Part shown: positions 1 to 12,072 of the stretch, in pieces
How the letters are laid out: each line of letters opens with the position of its first letter
Position numbering within the stretch: position 1 is the first letter of the stretch
Assembly: GCF_029227915.1 (NCBI RefSeq)
Contig: NC_079885.1
Span: forward strand, 20,843,001 to 20,907,000
DNA from: Hydractinia symbiolongicarpus
Lineage: Eukaryota > Cnidaria > Hydrozoa > Anthoathecata > Hydractiniidae
DNA: 64,000 bases
Reading direction: 5' to 3'
The notes under the pieces: generated by a model
What the model was told of the DNA's origin: nothing
Seen by the model: only the letters and a program-made list of their open reading frames with translations
Databases searched by the model: none
Position numbers and translations under genes: made by a program

Positions 1-1511
1 CCATGACATAAAATGATTGGATGACGAGGCAAAAAAAATGCACAGACGCTTTTTGTTTTGTTTGTTTGTTTGATTATTTTTTTTGCCTGGGGCAAATTTA
101 TGCAGGTAATGCAGTAGATGTAAACACAAATATGTCTGGTTTGCCTCAACTCTATTTGTCATCTATTTTGCCTGTTTTTTGCTAATGTTCAGCAGACACA
201 CAAACACAGCACATGCGGGTAGCAATAAGAAGGGGAATGATATAGCAAAATATGTTCCAATTTAAGGACATTTCTCCTCTTTGGGATACAATCAGTTTTT
301 ATAGGTTCTGTGGAGCACTTTTTCATCACAACTGAGTCAAAAAACGTTCTGCAGATCAAACTCTAGCTAGCTAGCTACACAGGAACTTAGGCACTACCAT
401 TCGAAATTAAAATTCAAAGAGATTTTTGTATTTTTACATTTCCTACTGTAAATTGCCAAGAATTAATGTTATCTACCTAGCTTTTTGAGATTGGGGTTCA
501 GTTCTTCACAAAAGGCATTTTTAAGCACAATCGCCATCATGCCATCATAGTTTAGCTGTCAGCATGAACTGATAATTAGCCATTAAAAAAATAGTTACAG
601 TAGTTGCCACGAATCTAATGCTTACGAAATTTTTACAAGAATTTTGGTGTCAACTCACACACATTGACGCACACATTTTCTTTACCTCACACGCCAAAAG
701 CATATTATTAAAGTAACAGGCATTTCTTTTAAAAAAGTGAGAACCTCTATTTTCGCTAATCTTATGATTTCTTATGATAAAGAAAATCAATTTCGTCTCT
801 TCCATCTCAATATCACCCTTTGTGATTCAATCATCAAATTGATTTCACCCTTCGTCCCAGATCTTTTTTCTATGTACACCAGTTACAAGCATACTATATT
901 CGTCCTGTGTTTTTCTCGTCCCCCGGTATTCAAAACTGGCAGGTTAAATAATTGTGCAAAAGTAACACCAATTTGTGATATTTCTCAAATAGTAAAATGG
1001 CGGTATAGGTTTGCCCAAGTGCATTTTCAACGATCCAGAGTGTTCAATTTTCAAAATTTTTCCTACGGCGCAAACGGTTGGTGCCTCCAAGAGATTGTAA
1101 CAATAAAAATTGTCATGCATTAGAGCCAAAGGAACGCATGTACAATTGAATTATCGTAAAGGTTATTTTCCTATTCAACCAGACCCTGATGTTTTATTTT
1201 TTCAAATTGGGAATACAATATACAATATGTATGTATACAAAATTCTTGATTGATAAATCCAAATATACCACTCATTGTTCCGGAAATTTTGTACTTATGA
1301 CATCTTGCATTAGAAAATATATATACAGCTAAAATGATAAGGTTTTTGCTTTTTTTAATATTCAGGTATATTACAAAAAAGTTCACACTTCGAATTCTGT
1401 ACACTGTCTAAGCTTCCAAGCAGATTGGTGCTAATAAAGGTTTGCAGAAGAAAAAAAGTGATGGCACTTCTTGAAGTGTAAATTCTACCAAGTTCTACTT
1501 CTGTTGTGTTT
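1..1511. other. Upstream region of DCAF11, no gene seen
   Basis: AT-rich sequence with short T-rich and TTTG runs. The open frames here are short, of odd composition and without recognisable domains. Positions 1131-1162 match 32 bases identically with the right end of the foldback element at 10740-11107, so a fragment of that repeat family ends here. The DCAF11 promoter and 5' UTR must lie in this stretch, but I see no core promoter motif that I would defend. Confidence 0.5.
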
Positions 1512-1763
1512 ATGGGAAACAGTTTTACAAGAAGACGTAGTAGAAGAAGGGACCAAGTGACAAATCCTGCACAAACTGCAGGAGAAATCCAAGACATATC
1601 GGCTAGACATCGAGTGGTAACACATCAAACTTTGCCAGCAACAATGGAACAAGTTGACAATTCTGATCAAAGCGAGAATGAAATGTCAGAGAGCAATGAA
1701 CCACAGCCAAATTTAGCATCAATCTTATCTTTTCTGCTACGAAGGTATTTAGCTAACTTTAGT

Positions 1764-1818
<55 letters not shown>

Positions 1819-2789
1819 CTGTAACGCATTTTGAAAGTGGGAAAAAAAGTAGGATCTCTGTCAATTTACCTTCATAATTCTCCTATATTTTACAAGTTAG
1901 CAGTTTGAACCCAAAAATTTCAGTATTGTATTTCCTAAATGTGTTTCTTTTTAAAAATATGGTAGATTAGTGGTTTTAGCTCTCATACTCTGTGTGGGAG
2001 ACTGGGGTTCGATTCCTCTTGACAGCGATTCAACATGTGCAAGTTAATGTTAGCGCGGGCCCTAATTGTGTCTGCGTAGCTCAAAATGAGCAATAAATAC
2101 TCTAGGACTCTCCATCTAAGCCATGGCCCCTCCTGGAAATAATAGACAGGTATATCCCTCGATATTTGTGAGGCTAGCCATGTAAAATATGCACATCTAT
2201 CTATCTATCTAATATATGTTACTTTTGTACTTTTTGATTTCTAATGTTCTAACTTGTTCAAAATTACTTTTCAGGTGAACAAGGCAAATGTTTTGTGAAA
2301 GCAACAGTTTTGCCTCTTATTTTGGCTAATGAAATAGGCAAGGGAAATTAAAATTTTGTTATTGAGAATGTTAAACAATTGAAGTAGAATTTGCTTTGAT
2401 TTACACCAATCACAACTAAATTACTACTTACAACTTTTTTTACATAGTAACAATTTTTTCTACCCTACCTTAACTGAGCAGTTGTAAAAATCTAATTTTT
2501 TGTTGCAAATTTAATTGGTAAGTATATATCAAATTTAATACATAACAGAAATTAACTCTGGTGGTAACATTTTTTTTTTGGTTATTATGAAAATTTAATT
2601 CGCCTGGTTGTCCTAAATATTTCAAATTTTTAGATTTTGTTTTTTTCTGTTTAGTTCCAATGAATCAATTTTAGTCGTTTTTAAGTACTTGAGTGTAAGA
2701 TTCTTCCTTTTACGGATAGGCAAAAATTTAGTACTGCTGTTCATGTGGAAAATTGTCTGTAGGACGAAGGATAGTTTTTTTCTTAGTTC

Positions 2790-2825
<36 letters not shown>

Positions 2826-5800
2826 TGATTATCATTATCATTTCTGGCTTAATGGCCTTTTGCCATGCTATAACATAGCTTTTTAGTTCTAGCATGTCCT
2901 TGTAATCGTCCACTATATCTGTCTCGATCTTCGCATGTAATTTATAGTAGACAAGTATTACCACAATGATTATTGGTTAAAATTTAGTAAAACACATTTT
3001 ATTTTCATTTTTGACGGCATTTTCCAAAAAATTTGTGATACAGGCTCTCAAAGTTTGGCATTTTTTATTTAAGAGATTAAGGGCTGTATTTTAGGAAATT
3101 TGTCTTCAAAAGCTTATTAACAATTGTGGTGTACTAATAAAAACATTTTAATGTTTAATATTATCAAGGTTATTATAACCTTAAATTAATTTTAGCGGCC
3201 AAGTGAGGTTAGTTCGTTCTGGTGGATTAGGTGCTTTTGAAGTCAATGTGCATGTACAGAGAGAAGACAGCGATGAAGAAGATGAGTTGGGTTCCACTGG
3301 AAGACAACCTCCATCTCCCAGAGGTTAGTTTTGTTATCATTTTTCTCTTTCTCTTTTATGCTTATTAAAATTATGCTAAATTTAAGTAGAATGATCTGGT
3401 ATAGAATAATGTGTTGCAATAATGTCATTGTATTGTCGCAAAGTAATAAGCTGATAGATAACAGTTTAATTTTTCCCCACTCACAAGCAGGATCCAGCAC
3501 TACCTTCAAGTGAAACTCTCTTGTTTTCTATTAGGTTTTTTCAATAGTAATACAGTTTTTTATCAAAATGTTAAGATGTTTATGCTTGTCCCAAGCTTAC
3601 TTGACAGTTCTAGACAATTTGAAAATAAAATACTAAGATGTCTTTTGCAAGAACCCTTTAGGCAGTTTTATAACAACATGATGGTTTGACTTTTGTAAAC
3701 AAAGTATTTTTTAGCAATAACATTATTTAAACTTTGTTGTTTAATTCATAGGTGATAACGAGCCTGACACTTCAAATATACCAGTAAGTTTTTTTATTGC
3801 AAGCTTATTGTTATAAGTGCGAAAATAAAAATGTGCAGAATAAAGAGGGTTGAAAGTATGAATTTCAGTAAATATCATACTAACTCCATTCAGTGCATTC
3901 TCGCACTATTATATGTAGTCAGTTTATAGCGCCAGGCACGTTAAAAATACCATGTCTAAATCATGCGTTTCCTAAAGATAATATCTATCACATAATTAAA
4001 TTTGCTTTAGTTAGTAACAAAACACTATAATACTAATGACAAAATAACGAAAACCCTAGAACACTAATTAATTATTTGTTGCCTACTTACACTAATTAAG
4101 TTCGTTCTGAGTAAAAAAGTTTAAGGAGTGATATACATCAATTAGTTCTGTATTTTTTTAATCTTGCACCTTTTTACCTGTAAGGCATATTGCCTTGTTA
4201 AAAAGTCTTGTAAATGGGTTGAGCTTGATAAAACAATGTTAATTTAAATTCTTTCATGTTCTACTTCCCTATAAAACGTGGGTGCTCCCCAATAAGTTCA
4301 TTTTACTTGAGATGTAATAAGAAATTAAACTTTTAAATAAATTTTGAGCATCAAAATTTATGAAAACAAAAAAAATCACGCCTGGCAATAGTCTCAAATG
4401 TTAATCGACAAATTAGACATCACAACGTCAATAACAAATTTTATATCAATTTTAGTTATTCTATAAATTTTACAAGACAACAGTTGTCAGCACTTGAATA
4501 TAAAAAAGATTTTGTCCTTAATTTCATTTTTTAAGGCTAGGTGTTATTCTAATGATTTTTTCTTAGAATTCCCAACTGCAAAAAATTGTACAGAATGACA
4601 GTGGTCATTTCTACAAAACGCCAATGAATTTGACAACAAGATTGTTTCAGGTATATATTTTTTTGCATTTGAAAAAAGTGAACAAGAGAAAGAAATATTT
4701 ACCTGACTTGCAGTTGTGAAAATTAATACAAGTTTTTCCTGAACTTATGATTTTCTCATACACATTATGTTATTTATTGTAAATTTTAGAGGGAAAGTGC
4801 TACCCTGCATGGAAGAAATCACTTTACTTCTGGTGATCGTGCAATATGTACTAAAAGGTATCGTAATTTGAACTAAGCTCTAAGAAGAAACTTTTCTTTT
4901 CAGAGAAATTTATTTCACGCTTACTTTGTTATCATGTAGCTTTCTACCAAACTCATGTGAAACAGTGGCACGGTATCGATCCAAAGCATTTTGTGGCACA
5001 TATTCTTCAGATGGTACTGTTTTTATGACAGCATGTCAAGGTAAACACGTGTAAAATTTCATTTGCTGTTGTTTAATATAATATAATATAATATAATATA
5101 ATATAATATAATATAATATAATATAACAAAAACAAGAATAATACAAGTTTTGCAGAAAAAATCTTACATATAGCTATTGCTTTTAAACCCAATTTAGCTG
5201 CTGCATTTAGAAATATAAATGGTGAAATTCAAACACACTAATGCAATTTTTTCCCTTTTTTTTGTGTTGCTTCAATACTGTTTTCAATTCAGTTTCACCT
5301 AAAAAGGGGCTAGGAATCGTCGAAAAATCCCAGTTTTATTAGTTGATTAGCTTTCTTATGCTGCATATATATTTTAACATATTATGTATTCTTTGCAATA
5401 GATCAACATATTCGGATGTACGACACAACTGATGGCCAGTTCAAACTGTTTCGTAACATATCAGCAAAAGATGTTGGCTGGAGTATTGTAGATACCGCAT
5501 ACAGCCCTGACCAACACTATATCATCTACTCCAGTTGGTCAGATTTCAGTAAGTTTGTTTGTTTAGCATATTGTCTTGCTCTTCAGTATTTCTTGTTTAT
5601 TTGTTTGTTTATTACATTGTTTATTTGTTCGTTCGTTCGTTCGTTTGTTTTTTGTTTGTTTATTTGTTTGTCTGTTTGTTTTTTTGTTCATTTTTTTGTT
5701 TTTTCATTTTTTATTTCAGTTTAAGAATGCAATGTGTAAATTGTTCTGCACTATTTATTTTTACAATCTGTGTATTATTTGTTTTTTCGTTTGTTTCAGT

Positions 5801-8800
5801 TCATCAATGTAATGTGTATGGTGATCATAACACCCATCTTGCTCTTGACTTGAGGTGAGATGTGTTGAAATTTCTTCTTTAAAGCAGTGGTAATTCGAAT
5901 AGGATGGCTTAAGGTTATTAAATTTCTTAATTTGGTTATTCTGAAATTGTTCTGAAGAACTATGAGACTTTGTTCCTAATTTTTCTTGAAGTATACAATA
6001 TGCCTTTTGCAATTAATTATTTAAGCATGTTATGTTATGTTACACGATTTTAAGTTTTCTCTTTTGTTCAAACAAAGTTCTTAAAATAAATTTCATACTC
6101 CAAAAAACAAGGCCACCCTGTTAAAGGAATGATATACCACCATGCAAAGGATATCTTTAGACTATGCAAGCACTCTTGTTTTTGTTTAGGCCGGAGGAGT
6201 CACGCTTTTGTGCGTTCTCAGTTTCTTTTTCAGAGGACAGCAAAGAGATCATAGCTGGGTAAGATACTAACAGTTCCACCACATGTTGTAATTGGAATTT
6301 GATATGTTTTGCAGTATTTTACACAAGTTACCCCATGTATTTTTTAGTGGCAGTGATCGATGCTTGTATATTTATGACAGAGGAAAAGAGGATCGCATTT
6401 TACGGGTTGGTGTTGTTTAAGAATTAATATATCATTTTTGCAGACGTTAGTCTCTCTTTTTATTGAATGTAGTAATGCGAGCAAGGATCTGCATTTAAGA
6501 GCACTGCGTTTAATTGTTTTTACAAACCTACAGCAATAATCACATTTTAAGAGTTTGGAGTTAACAAAAGGATCGTAGAGGAGGTTCCCACGAAGCAAAT
6601 TGTGAATAAAAAACTCAGTGGCGAATTAGCTGAGAAAACCGTTTTTCTTTTTAATTTCTACGATAAACAAAAACATTGGCGAATTTATAAAGCTAAATCT
6701 AAACACTCCTTTAAGTAACTAAGCATTTATTTGATTTCTCCAGTAATTATTTTTTCTAAAAACACCAATGGTTGCATTTTGATTGGTTAAAAGTTTGCAG
6801 CGAAATATTTCACCACTAAAAGTAGGAACTGCTTTTACTTTTCGTCGAAGCGAATTTCTTAAAACAAAATAAAACAAGCCATACTGCGCATGTCAAGACA
6901 CATCTCGCCGGAGAATTCGCCTGGTGAAAATCTGCCTTAAATACTTATCCGTTGTAGACAAGTGAACTTTAGACAAGCTCAACTTGCGCCAGCATAGTAT
7001 AGAAATATACTATTATATTTACTTATAGTATTGAACTTCGAAATTTGCTGCCTTGCCTCACTATATTTTGTGAATGGTTGCAGTGATGTTTAAAGAAACT
7101 TAATAATAATGTTTCTTTTGCTACTATACAATTGTCCTACGTGTGTAAATAGAAGTGAACCGATTTTCATCACAAATGAATATATATTCAGTCCTAATTT
7201 GTTATGCCACTGCCAGTTTTGGAACTAACAAACCACGTCCTGAAAATCACAAGATCTTACTTATATGAATTGTCTTCAAGTTTTCTTTAAAATGTTTTTT
7301 TCTCATAGTTCTTTGATGGATGCCAGCTTGAGCAACTAAACATTAAAGATTTTATGTTGTAGATATCTGCACACGATGATGATGTGAATGCAGTATCATT
7401 CGCCGGTGCAAGTTCTAACATTTTAATTTCTGGTGGTGATGATGGAATATGCAAGGTACTTCTGTTTAGTACCTTTTTCACGAAATAATGCAACTGTGAA
7501 GTAAAATTTTTGTCCCTATGCTTAGCACAAGGTATTTTAACCTTTTTTCCTACGCCCTGAAAACAAACTCAACTGGTAACTAATTCCCACAGTTTTCGTA
7601 TAAAAAACAAAGCACCTTAAAACTGTACTATGTTAATTTTTCTTTTCATTGTATTCGGTTAAAAATTTGTGTGTCTGTTTTTCCACATGTGCTGTAGGTT
7701 ATCAAAAAAACTATTCTTTAATATTTTTAACTCTTTAAAGCCTAAATATTAAAAACAATAACAAAAAAAGTCGGTAGCTCGTAGTATCGCTTTTACACGA
7801 AATAAAACTTCGCATTTTTTGGACTTTCAGTTGCATATTCATTCGTTTAGGTGTGGGACCGACGTTTACTGAGTGAATCCACGCCCAAACCGGTTGGTAC
7901 GTTTGCAGGTCACACAGACGGGATAACGTATATCTGCGCTAAGGTAAAAACCTTTTATTGTCTCTCTTTGGTAGCTATTATTAGATTATTATTTGAAATT
8001 TGTAAAGATTTTATTTGTAGACTTTTTTGAATTTCTAGGGTGATGAAAATCACTTCATATCCAACTCAAAAGATCAAACAATTAAGTTGTGGGACACTCG
8101 CAAACCCTCTTCAGAAGAAGCAACACGGGTGAGTACAGTTCTTTTCAAAAAAGACCCCTACGATATGTGTTTCATGCGGTATTTTTCCGGGAAAAATTTT
8201 CGAGAGAAGAAGTTCGTTTTTTTTCTAGGCTTTTTATTTCGTGGTTTGTAGTATTTTTTCTTTTATTTTTATTTGACGTCAAATTTATAGATTTATAGAA
8301 AAACTCTAAACTTGTTTTTACATGTTTTTTCTGTTACTTGTTTCTTTCTAACAACGTTTCTAAAAACACACTACATCAAAACAAGATAGGATGTACTCAC
8401 ATCATTTTTCTTTCGTGGTTGACAGAAAAAGATATTTGTTTGGACCCAACCGTCAAATATTTGACGGTTAGGTCCAAAGACTGGGACTATATTTCCCGGA
8501 CACGCGAAATACCGCAAACATTTCTTTACACGTGCGCATTAATTTAGCTCTGTTAGTTACCTAACAGGTGATGGAAATTTTTTAAGGAACCTAAAAGTAT
8601 CTGTCAGCGAGAATGAAGAAGTTGGTTAAATTTTGTGGACTAAAGTTAGCCGCTTTTTTATTTTAGGAAGCTCGTCGTATTGTTGCCAATCAGAATTGGG
8701 ATTATCGCTGGGAAACTGTGCCTCGACGCTGTTAGTAGTTTGTTATTTTGTTTGTTTGTTTGTTTGTTTGTTTGTTTGTTTGTTTGTTTGTTTGTTTGTT

Positions 8801-11800
8801 TGTTTGTTTGTTTGTTTGTTTGTTTGTTTGTTTTTATAAGTGTCTGCATAGAAGCCAACTGTAGTGCCGAAAGCTGACTCTCGTCATTCTAGTTATTCTT
8901 TGCTGTTTCTTTCTATATAGCTCCGCGTCTTCAGAATGTCATTGGCAACGACGCCGTCATGACGTACCGTGGTCATCGGGTATTGCACACATTATTAAGA
9001 GCAAAATTCTCACCCGCCCACACCACCGGACAGGTAGCTAATCATTTTTTTAAGTTAATTACGAAATAAATGAATGTTGGTCTTTTTTTTACAATGCTCA
9101 TTTAAACTGAAGTGTAAAGAGAGAAAAGCAATGTATAAATCATCAAGCACATGTGACTGTACAGTGTATATACCATACCAAACGCTGGGCTGACTTTGTT
9201 CATCAGTGTATGACGAAGCCTATTCGTTCGGTTGGCCAAAATCACCTGGCCAAAAAAGGGTGGAAAGTTCAAAGAAATTACGTCGGTTTATGTATTGCAT
9301 TTCTTGCTCACGCTAATAATGTTATATGTTATTAATGCTATTATATTTTAGTAGATTCTGATAATTTTTTTCGTGCGTAAAAAACACGTATTATTATTCA
9401 AGTGCTAATAAAAAGGGTAGAAAAAGCCAGGTCGAACATACCGTCAAAGATTTCGCTATTTTTTGTGAGGCTAACTAACATTCTTTGACCTTCTTTGTTG
9501 CAGCAATTCATATATGCTGGTTGTGCTACTGGCAGCGTTGTCGGTGAGTTTATATTTAAAGATAGATAAACATGCTTCATCCCAAGTACGATATCCCTAT
9601 ATTATATTGATCTAGTGAGACTTTCTTTGCTATGTTTTCATGACAATATTATATTTAAAGATAGATGGACAGGCCTCATTCTAAGTATGATATCCGTATA
9701 TTATATTGATCCATGTTTTTTAGAAATAGATTTTCTGGTTTTGAAACATAATTTTTAAGCGCATATTTGCCATCCTAGAATATCGACCATTTCTTTTTCT
9801 TTTTTTTATTATATTTTTTCTGTGTTTCAAATAGCAACGTGAGGCTCTGTTAATGCCGGCATTTGTTTTTCTAGTGTACGACGTGTTAACCGGCAAAATT
9901 GTGACGAAACTAAGAGACGCACATCGTCAGTGTGTAAGAGATGTGTCGTGGCATCCATACGAAAGTGTTATCATGTCCACTTCGGTAAGACAATAGTTTG
10001 GGATATCGAGACATCGCTTTATTGCGCATGCGTGTGCATGAAATAAGATAAGCATTGTTGTCAAGCTCATTTTTTTAAACTTATGCTCTAAGTTTTAGAA
10101 GCAAAATATTGTAGATTTGCGATACAAATGATGACTATTAGTATTCCTTCAGTCCCTGAAAGCAATATTTATATATCTACTTTCGAATTTCAAATATCAT
10201 GCTTAATTAGATCAAAATAATGAAATATTGGCGATGTACTCTTTTGGTTGAAAAATATAGGAGACGGCGATGTTAATTTTTTGGATTTGCGAATATAGAT
10301 GACCCCCTTCCCTCTCTTGGATACTAAGGCGGTGTCCATCTCTGGCAGGTTTATTTGCGTCTTTAAGGAAATTAATTGAATTTAATAACCAATCATAACG
10401 CGATGTTGGTTGTTTATTAAAAACCAACGAGCGCACCGTATTTCAATATTTCGAATAATTATGCGCGGGAACTGACGAAGTTTAAAATTATAATAACAAA
10501 AGAAAGATCACATAAGAAACGAGTCTGCTAAAATAGAAATTTAAAAAGATGCTTTAATTTCTTTGTTTCTATCCACCTAATTTATAATGCAGATAAACAA
10601 CCGGCTAGCCGGGCTGACTTCATTTCTTTTGATAGTTAAAGTTATTTTATTTGAGTAAAGCATGCTTATTCTTGTACAGAATGCTAAAAATATTAAAGAT
10701 TAAACTTTTTTTAGCCAATAAATTATGTCAGTTTATAAACAATACACCTTTACGATAATTCGGGAAAACTAACACTCCATCGCAGCTTATTTTGCGATCG
10801 GAGGAGGTAAACATCACACTTTTATAAGAGTTTATTAATGAGAAAACACGTTTTTTCGTGATAACTTTTTTTGACGCGTTTTCTTTTTAAAGAAAAGTAC
10901 ACATAAGTTGTATGTTATTATTATCAACGTTTCTTGAAAATTTGAAAGAAATTGATACGATGGAAGTTAAAAAACTGGAGAAAACACGCTTTCGTCTCTA
11001 ATAAACTCTCATAAAAACACGATTTTTACCTCCTTTTTTCCGATATTGTAAAACGATGGAGCGCCGTAGGAACGCATGTACAATTGAATTATCGTAAAGG
11101 TGTATTGGAGCTAGCTACATGTATTTGTATGAGAAATAAAAATATCTAAAAATCTTTTAGATGATTAAGGTACCATCAGATTTCATTGTGATACTTTTAG
11201 CGTTGTGATAAAAATGTAATTAGAGCAATTTGGTGTATTACGTTTTTTGGAAGGATCCTTAAAGCGCTCTATTTCATGTAAACACACTTTCATGACTTTT
11301 TCTGCTCACCCCACGTGAACGTAAAATGAACCTAACTGAGTCAGCCAGGATAATCGGATAAGTTCTTGACCTAAAAAGGATTTTCATATCGTTCCGCCAA
11401 ATAAAACACGTTTAAAAAAAAAAACTTTTTTTTTCGGTTTCTTTCAGAAAGAGTAAAATGGCGGTCCCGCTTCAGAATGAATATATTTTCATTAGTTATT
11501 TATTTTGTATTCTATTAAAACTTATAACTTCGTTTTATTTGATGTAATAAAATTAGAAGTTTTTAGCGCTTAACACAATATCCAGCGAAAAATTGTGTCC
11601 GCACTTATATTGCTCTGTTTTTCAACGAAAGGTGCGCAAGTTGCAACCAACCTAGTACTTAGACTTCTGTAATTTTTTTCCGTGGTTGTTGTCATGTATT
11701 TTTCTGTCATGAATATTTTTTTTCTTTCGTGGGATTTCAGTGAACTTTTATATTGCCGGTAACCTAGTACTTAGACTTCTGTAGTTTTTTCCGTTGTTGT

Positions 11801-12072
11801 TGTCATGTATTTTTCTGTCATGAATTTTTCTTACTTTCGAGGGATTGCAGTGAATTTTAATTTCCGGTAACTTAGTACTTAGACTTCTGTATTGTTTATT
11901 GGTTTTTCTTATGGATTTTCCTTCTTTTTAGTGGGATTGCACGATCGGAAAATGGGAATATTGTCACCTAGCGTGCGAAAAGACGCAGTGCGAATCTCAT
12001 GATTGTGCCAACGTGAAGAAGAGTCAAGACGGTAAAAGAAAAAGAATGAGATCGTTTAATGATGAATTGTGA
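1512..12072 (+). CDS. DCAF11: DDB1- and CUL4-associated factor 11 (WDR23) homologue, 18 coding exons
   Basis: WD40 substrate receptor that docks on DDB1-CUL4 E3 ubiquitin ligases. Coding exons: 1512-1744, 3196-3323, 3752-3783, 4567-4650, 4790-4857, 4940-5040, 5402-5548, 5800-5854, 6190-6258, 6348-6405, 7363-7455, 7851-7943, 8039-8128, 8667-8730, 8921-9033, 9504-9543, 9875-9984, 11932-12072. All have GT-AG borders and join in phase to 572 residues (human 546). The start is the ATG giving MGNSFTRRRSRRR, like the basic MGS start of vertebrate DCAF11. Family landmarks in order: LSFLLRR then GQVRLVRSGG; KAFCGTYSSDG; SAKDVGWSIVDTAYSPD; IIYSSWSDF; CNVYGDHNTHLALDLRPEE; HDDDVNAVSFAG; SGGDDGICKVWDRR; GHTDGITYI; SNSKDQTIKLWDTRKPSS; NQNWDYRWETVP; MTYRGHRVLHTLLRAKFSP. 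This colinear match makes the identification firm. The tail after the last WD repeat is Cys-rich and ends with a basic GKRKRMR stretch, which could be a nuclear signal (inference). Confidence 0.96.
1769..1814. repeat. (AT)n microsatellite in DCAF11 intron 1
   Basis: About 23 uninterrupted AT dinucleotides beginning 25 bases after the exon 1 donor. Confidence 0.95.
1960..2210 (+). mobile_element. tRNA-derived SINE, copy 1
   Basis: Lies in DCAF11 intron 1. The head is tRNA-like, with an A-box-like TAGATTAGTGG near 1963 and a perfect B-box GGTTCGATTCC at 2006-2016. A unique body of about 150 bp follows, then a short (ATCT)n tail ending at 2210. The body (about 2080-2170) recurs on the opposite strand at 45796-45920, which shows that it is dispersed. 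Internal Pol III boxes, a tRNA-unrelated body and a simple-repeat tail are the standard SINE layout. Confidence 0.8.
2791..2822. repeat. (CAT)n microsatellite
   Basis: Ten CAT triplets in DCAF11 intron 1. The poly-His and poly-Met open frames over it are artefacts of the repeat. Confidence 0.9.
5070..5126. repeat. (TATAA)n pentanucleotide repeat
   Basis: Perfect five-base repeat of about ten units in the DCAF11 intron after exon 6. Confidence 0.9.
5578..5712. repeat. Degenerate TTTG/TTCG repeat tract
   Basis: Imperfect tetranucleotide run in the DCAF11 intron after exon 7. It produces several overlapping hydrophobic pseudo-frames on the + strand that are not genes. Confidence 0.75.
8439..8478. 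repeat. 40-base near-perfect palindrome
   Basis: Two 20-base arms meet with no loop and differ at one position; the centre is CAAATATTTG. It lies in the DCAF11 intron after exon 13 and could extrude as a cruciform or be the core of a very short foldback element. Confidence 0.85.
8747..8831. repeat. (TTTG)n microsatellite
   Basis: About 21 uninterrupted TTTG units, starting within 20 bases of the donor of DCAF11 exon 14. Confidence 0.95.
10740..11107. mobile_element. Foldback MITE with 22-bp terminal inverted repeats
   Basis: The left end (10740-10761, CAATACACCTTTACGATAAT...) is the exact reverse complement of the right end (11086-11107). Internal segments also pair imperfectly: the cATCGcagc/GATGGAGCG regions, the GGAGGT/ACCTCC regions and the AGAGTTTATTAATGAG/AATAAACTCTCAT regions. 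This makes a roughly 370-bp long-arm hairpin. It has no coding capacity. It is inserted in the last DCAF11 intron. I could not define a target-site duplication. A fragment of the right end is at 1131-1162. Confidence 0.8.
11650..11910. repeat. About 109-bp tandem repeat, three degenerate copies
   Basis: The phrase CTTAGACTTCTGTA recurs at about 11660, 11770 and 11878, each time followed by related sequence (the first two include TTGTTGTCATGTATTTTTCT). It ends just before the last DCAF11 exon. A related fragment occurs near 15727. Confidence 0.75.

Noticed and set aside
8633-8877. Poly-Cys/Leu/Phe and Lys/Gln/Thr/Asn frames
   Set aside because: Six-frame artefacts of the (TTTG)n repeat.
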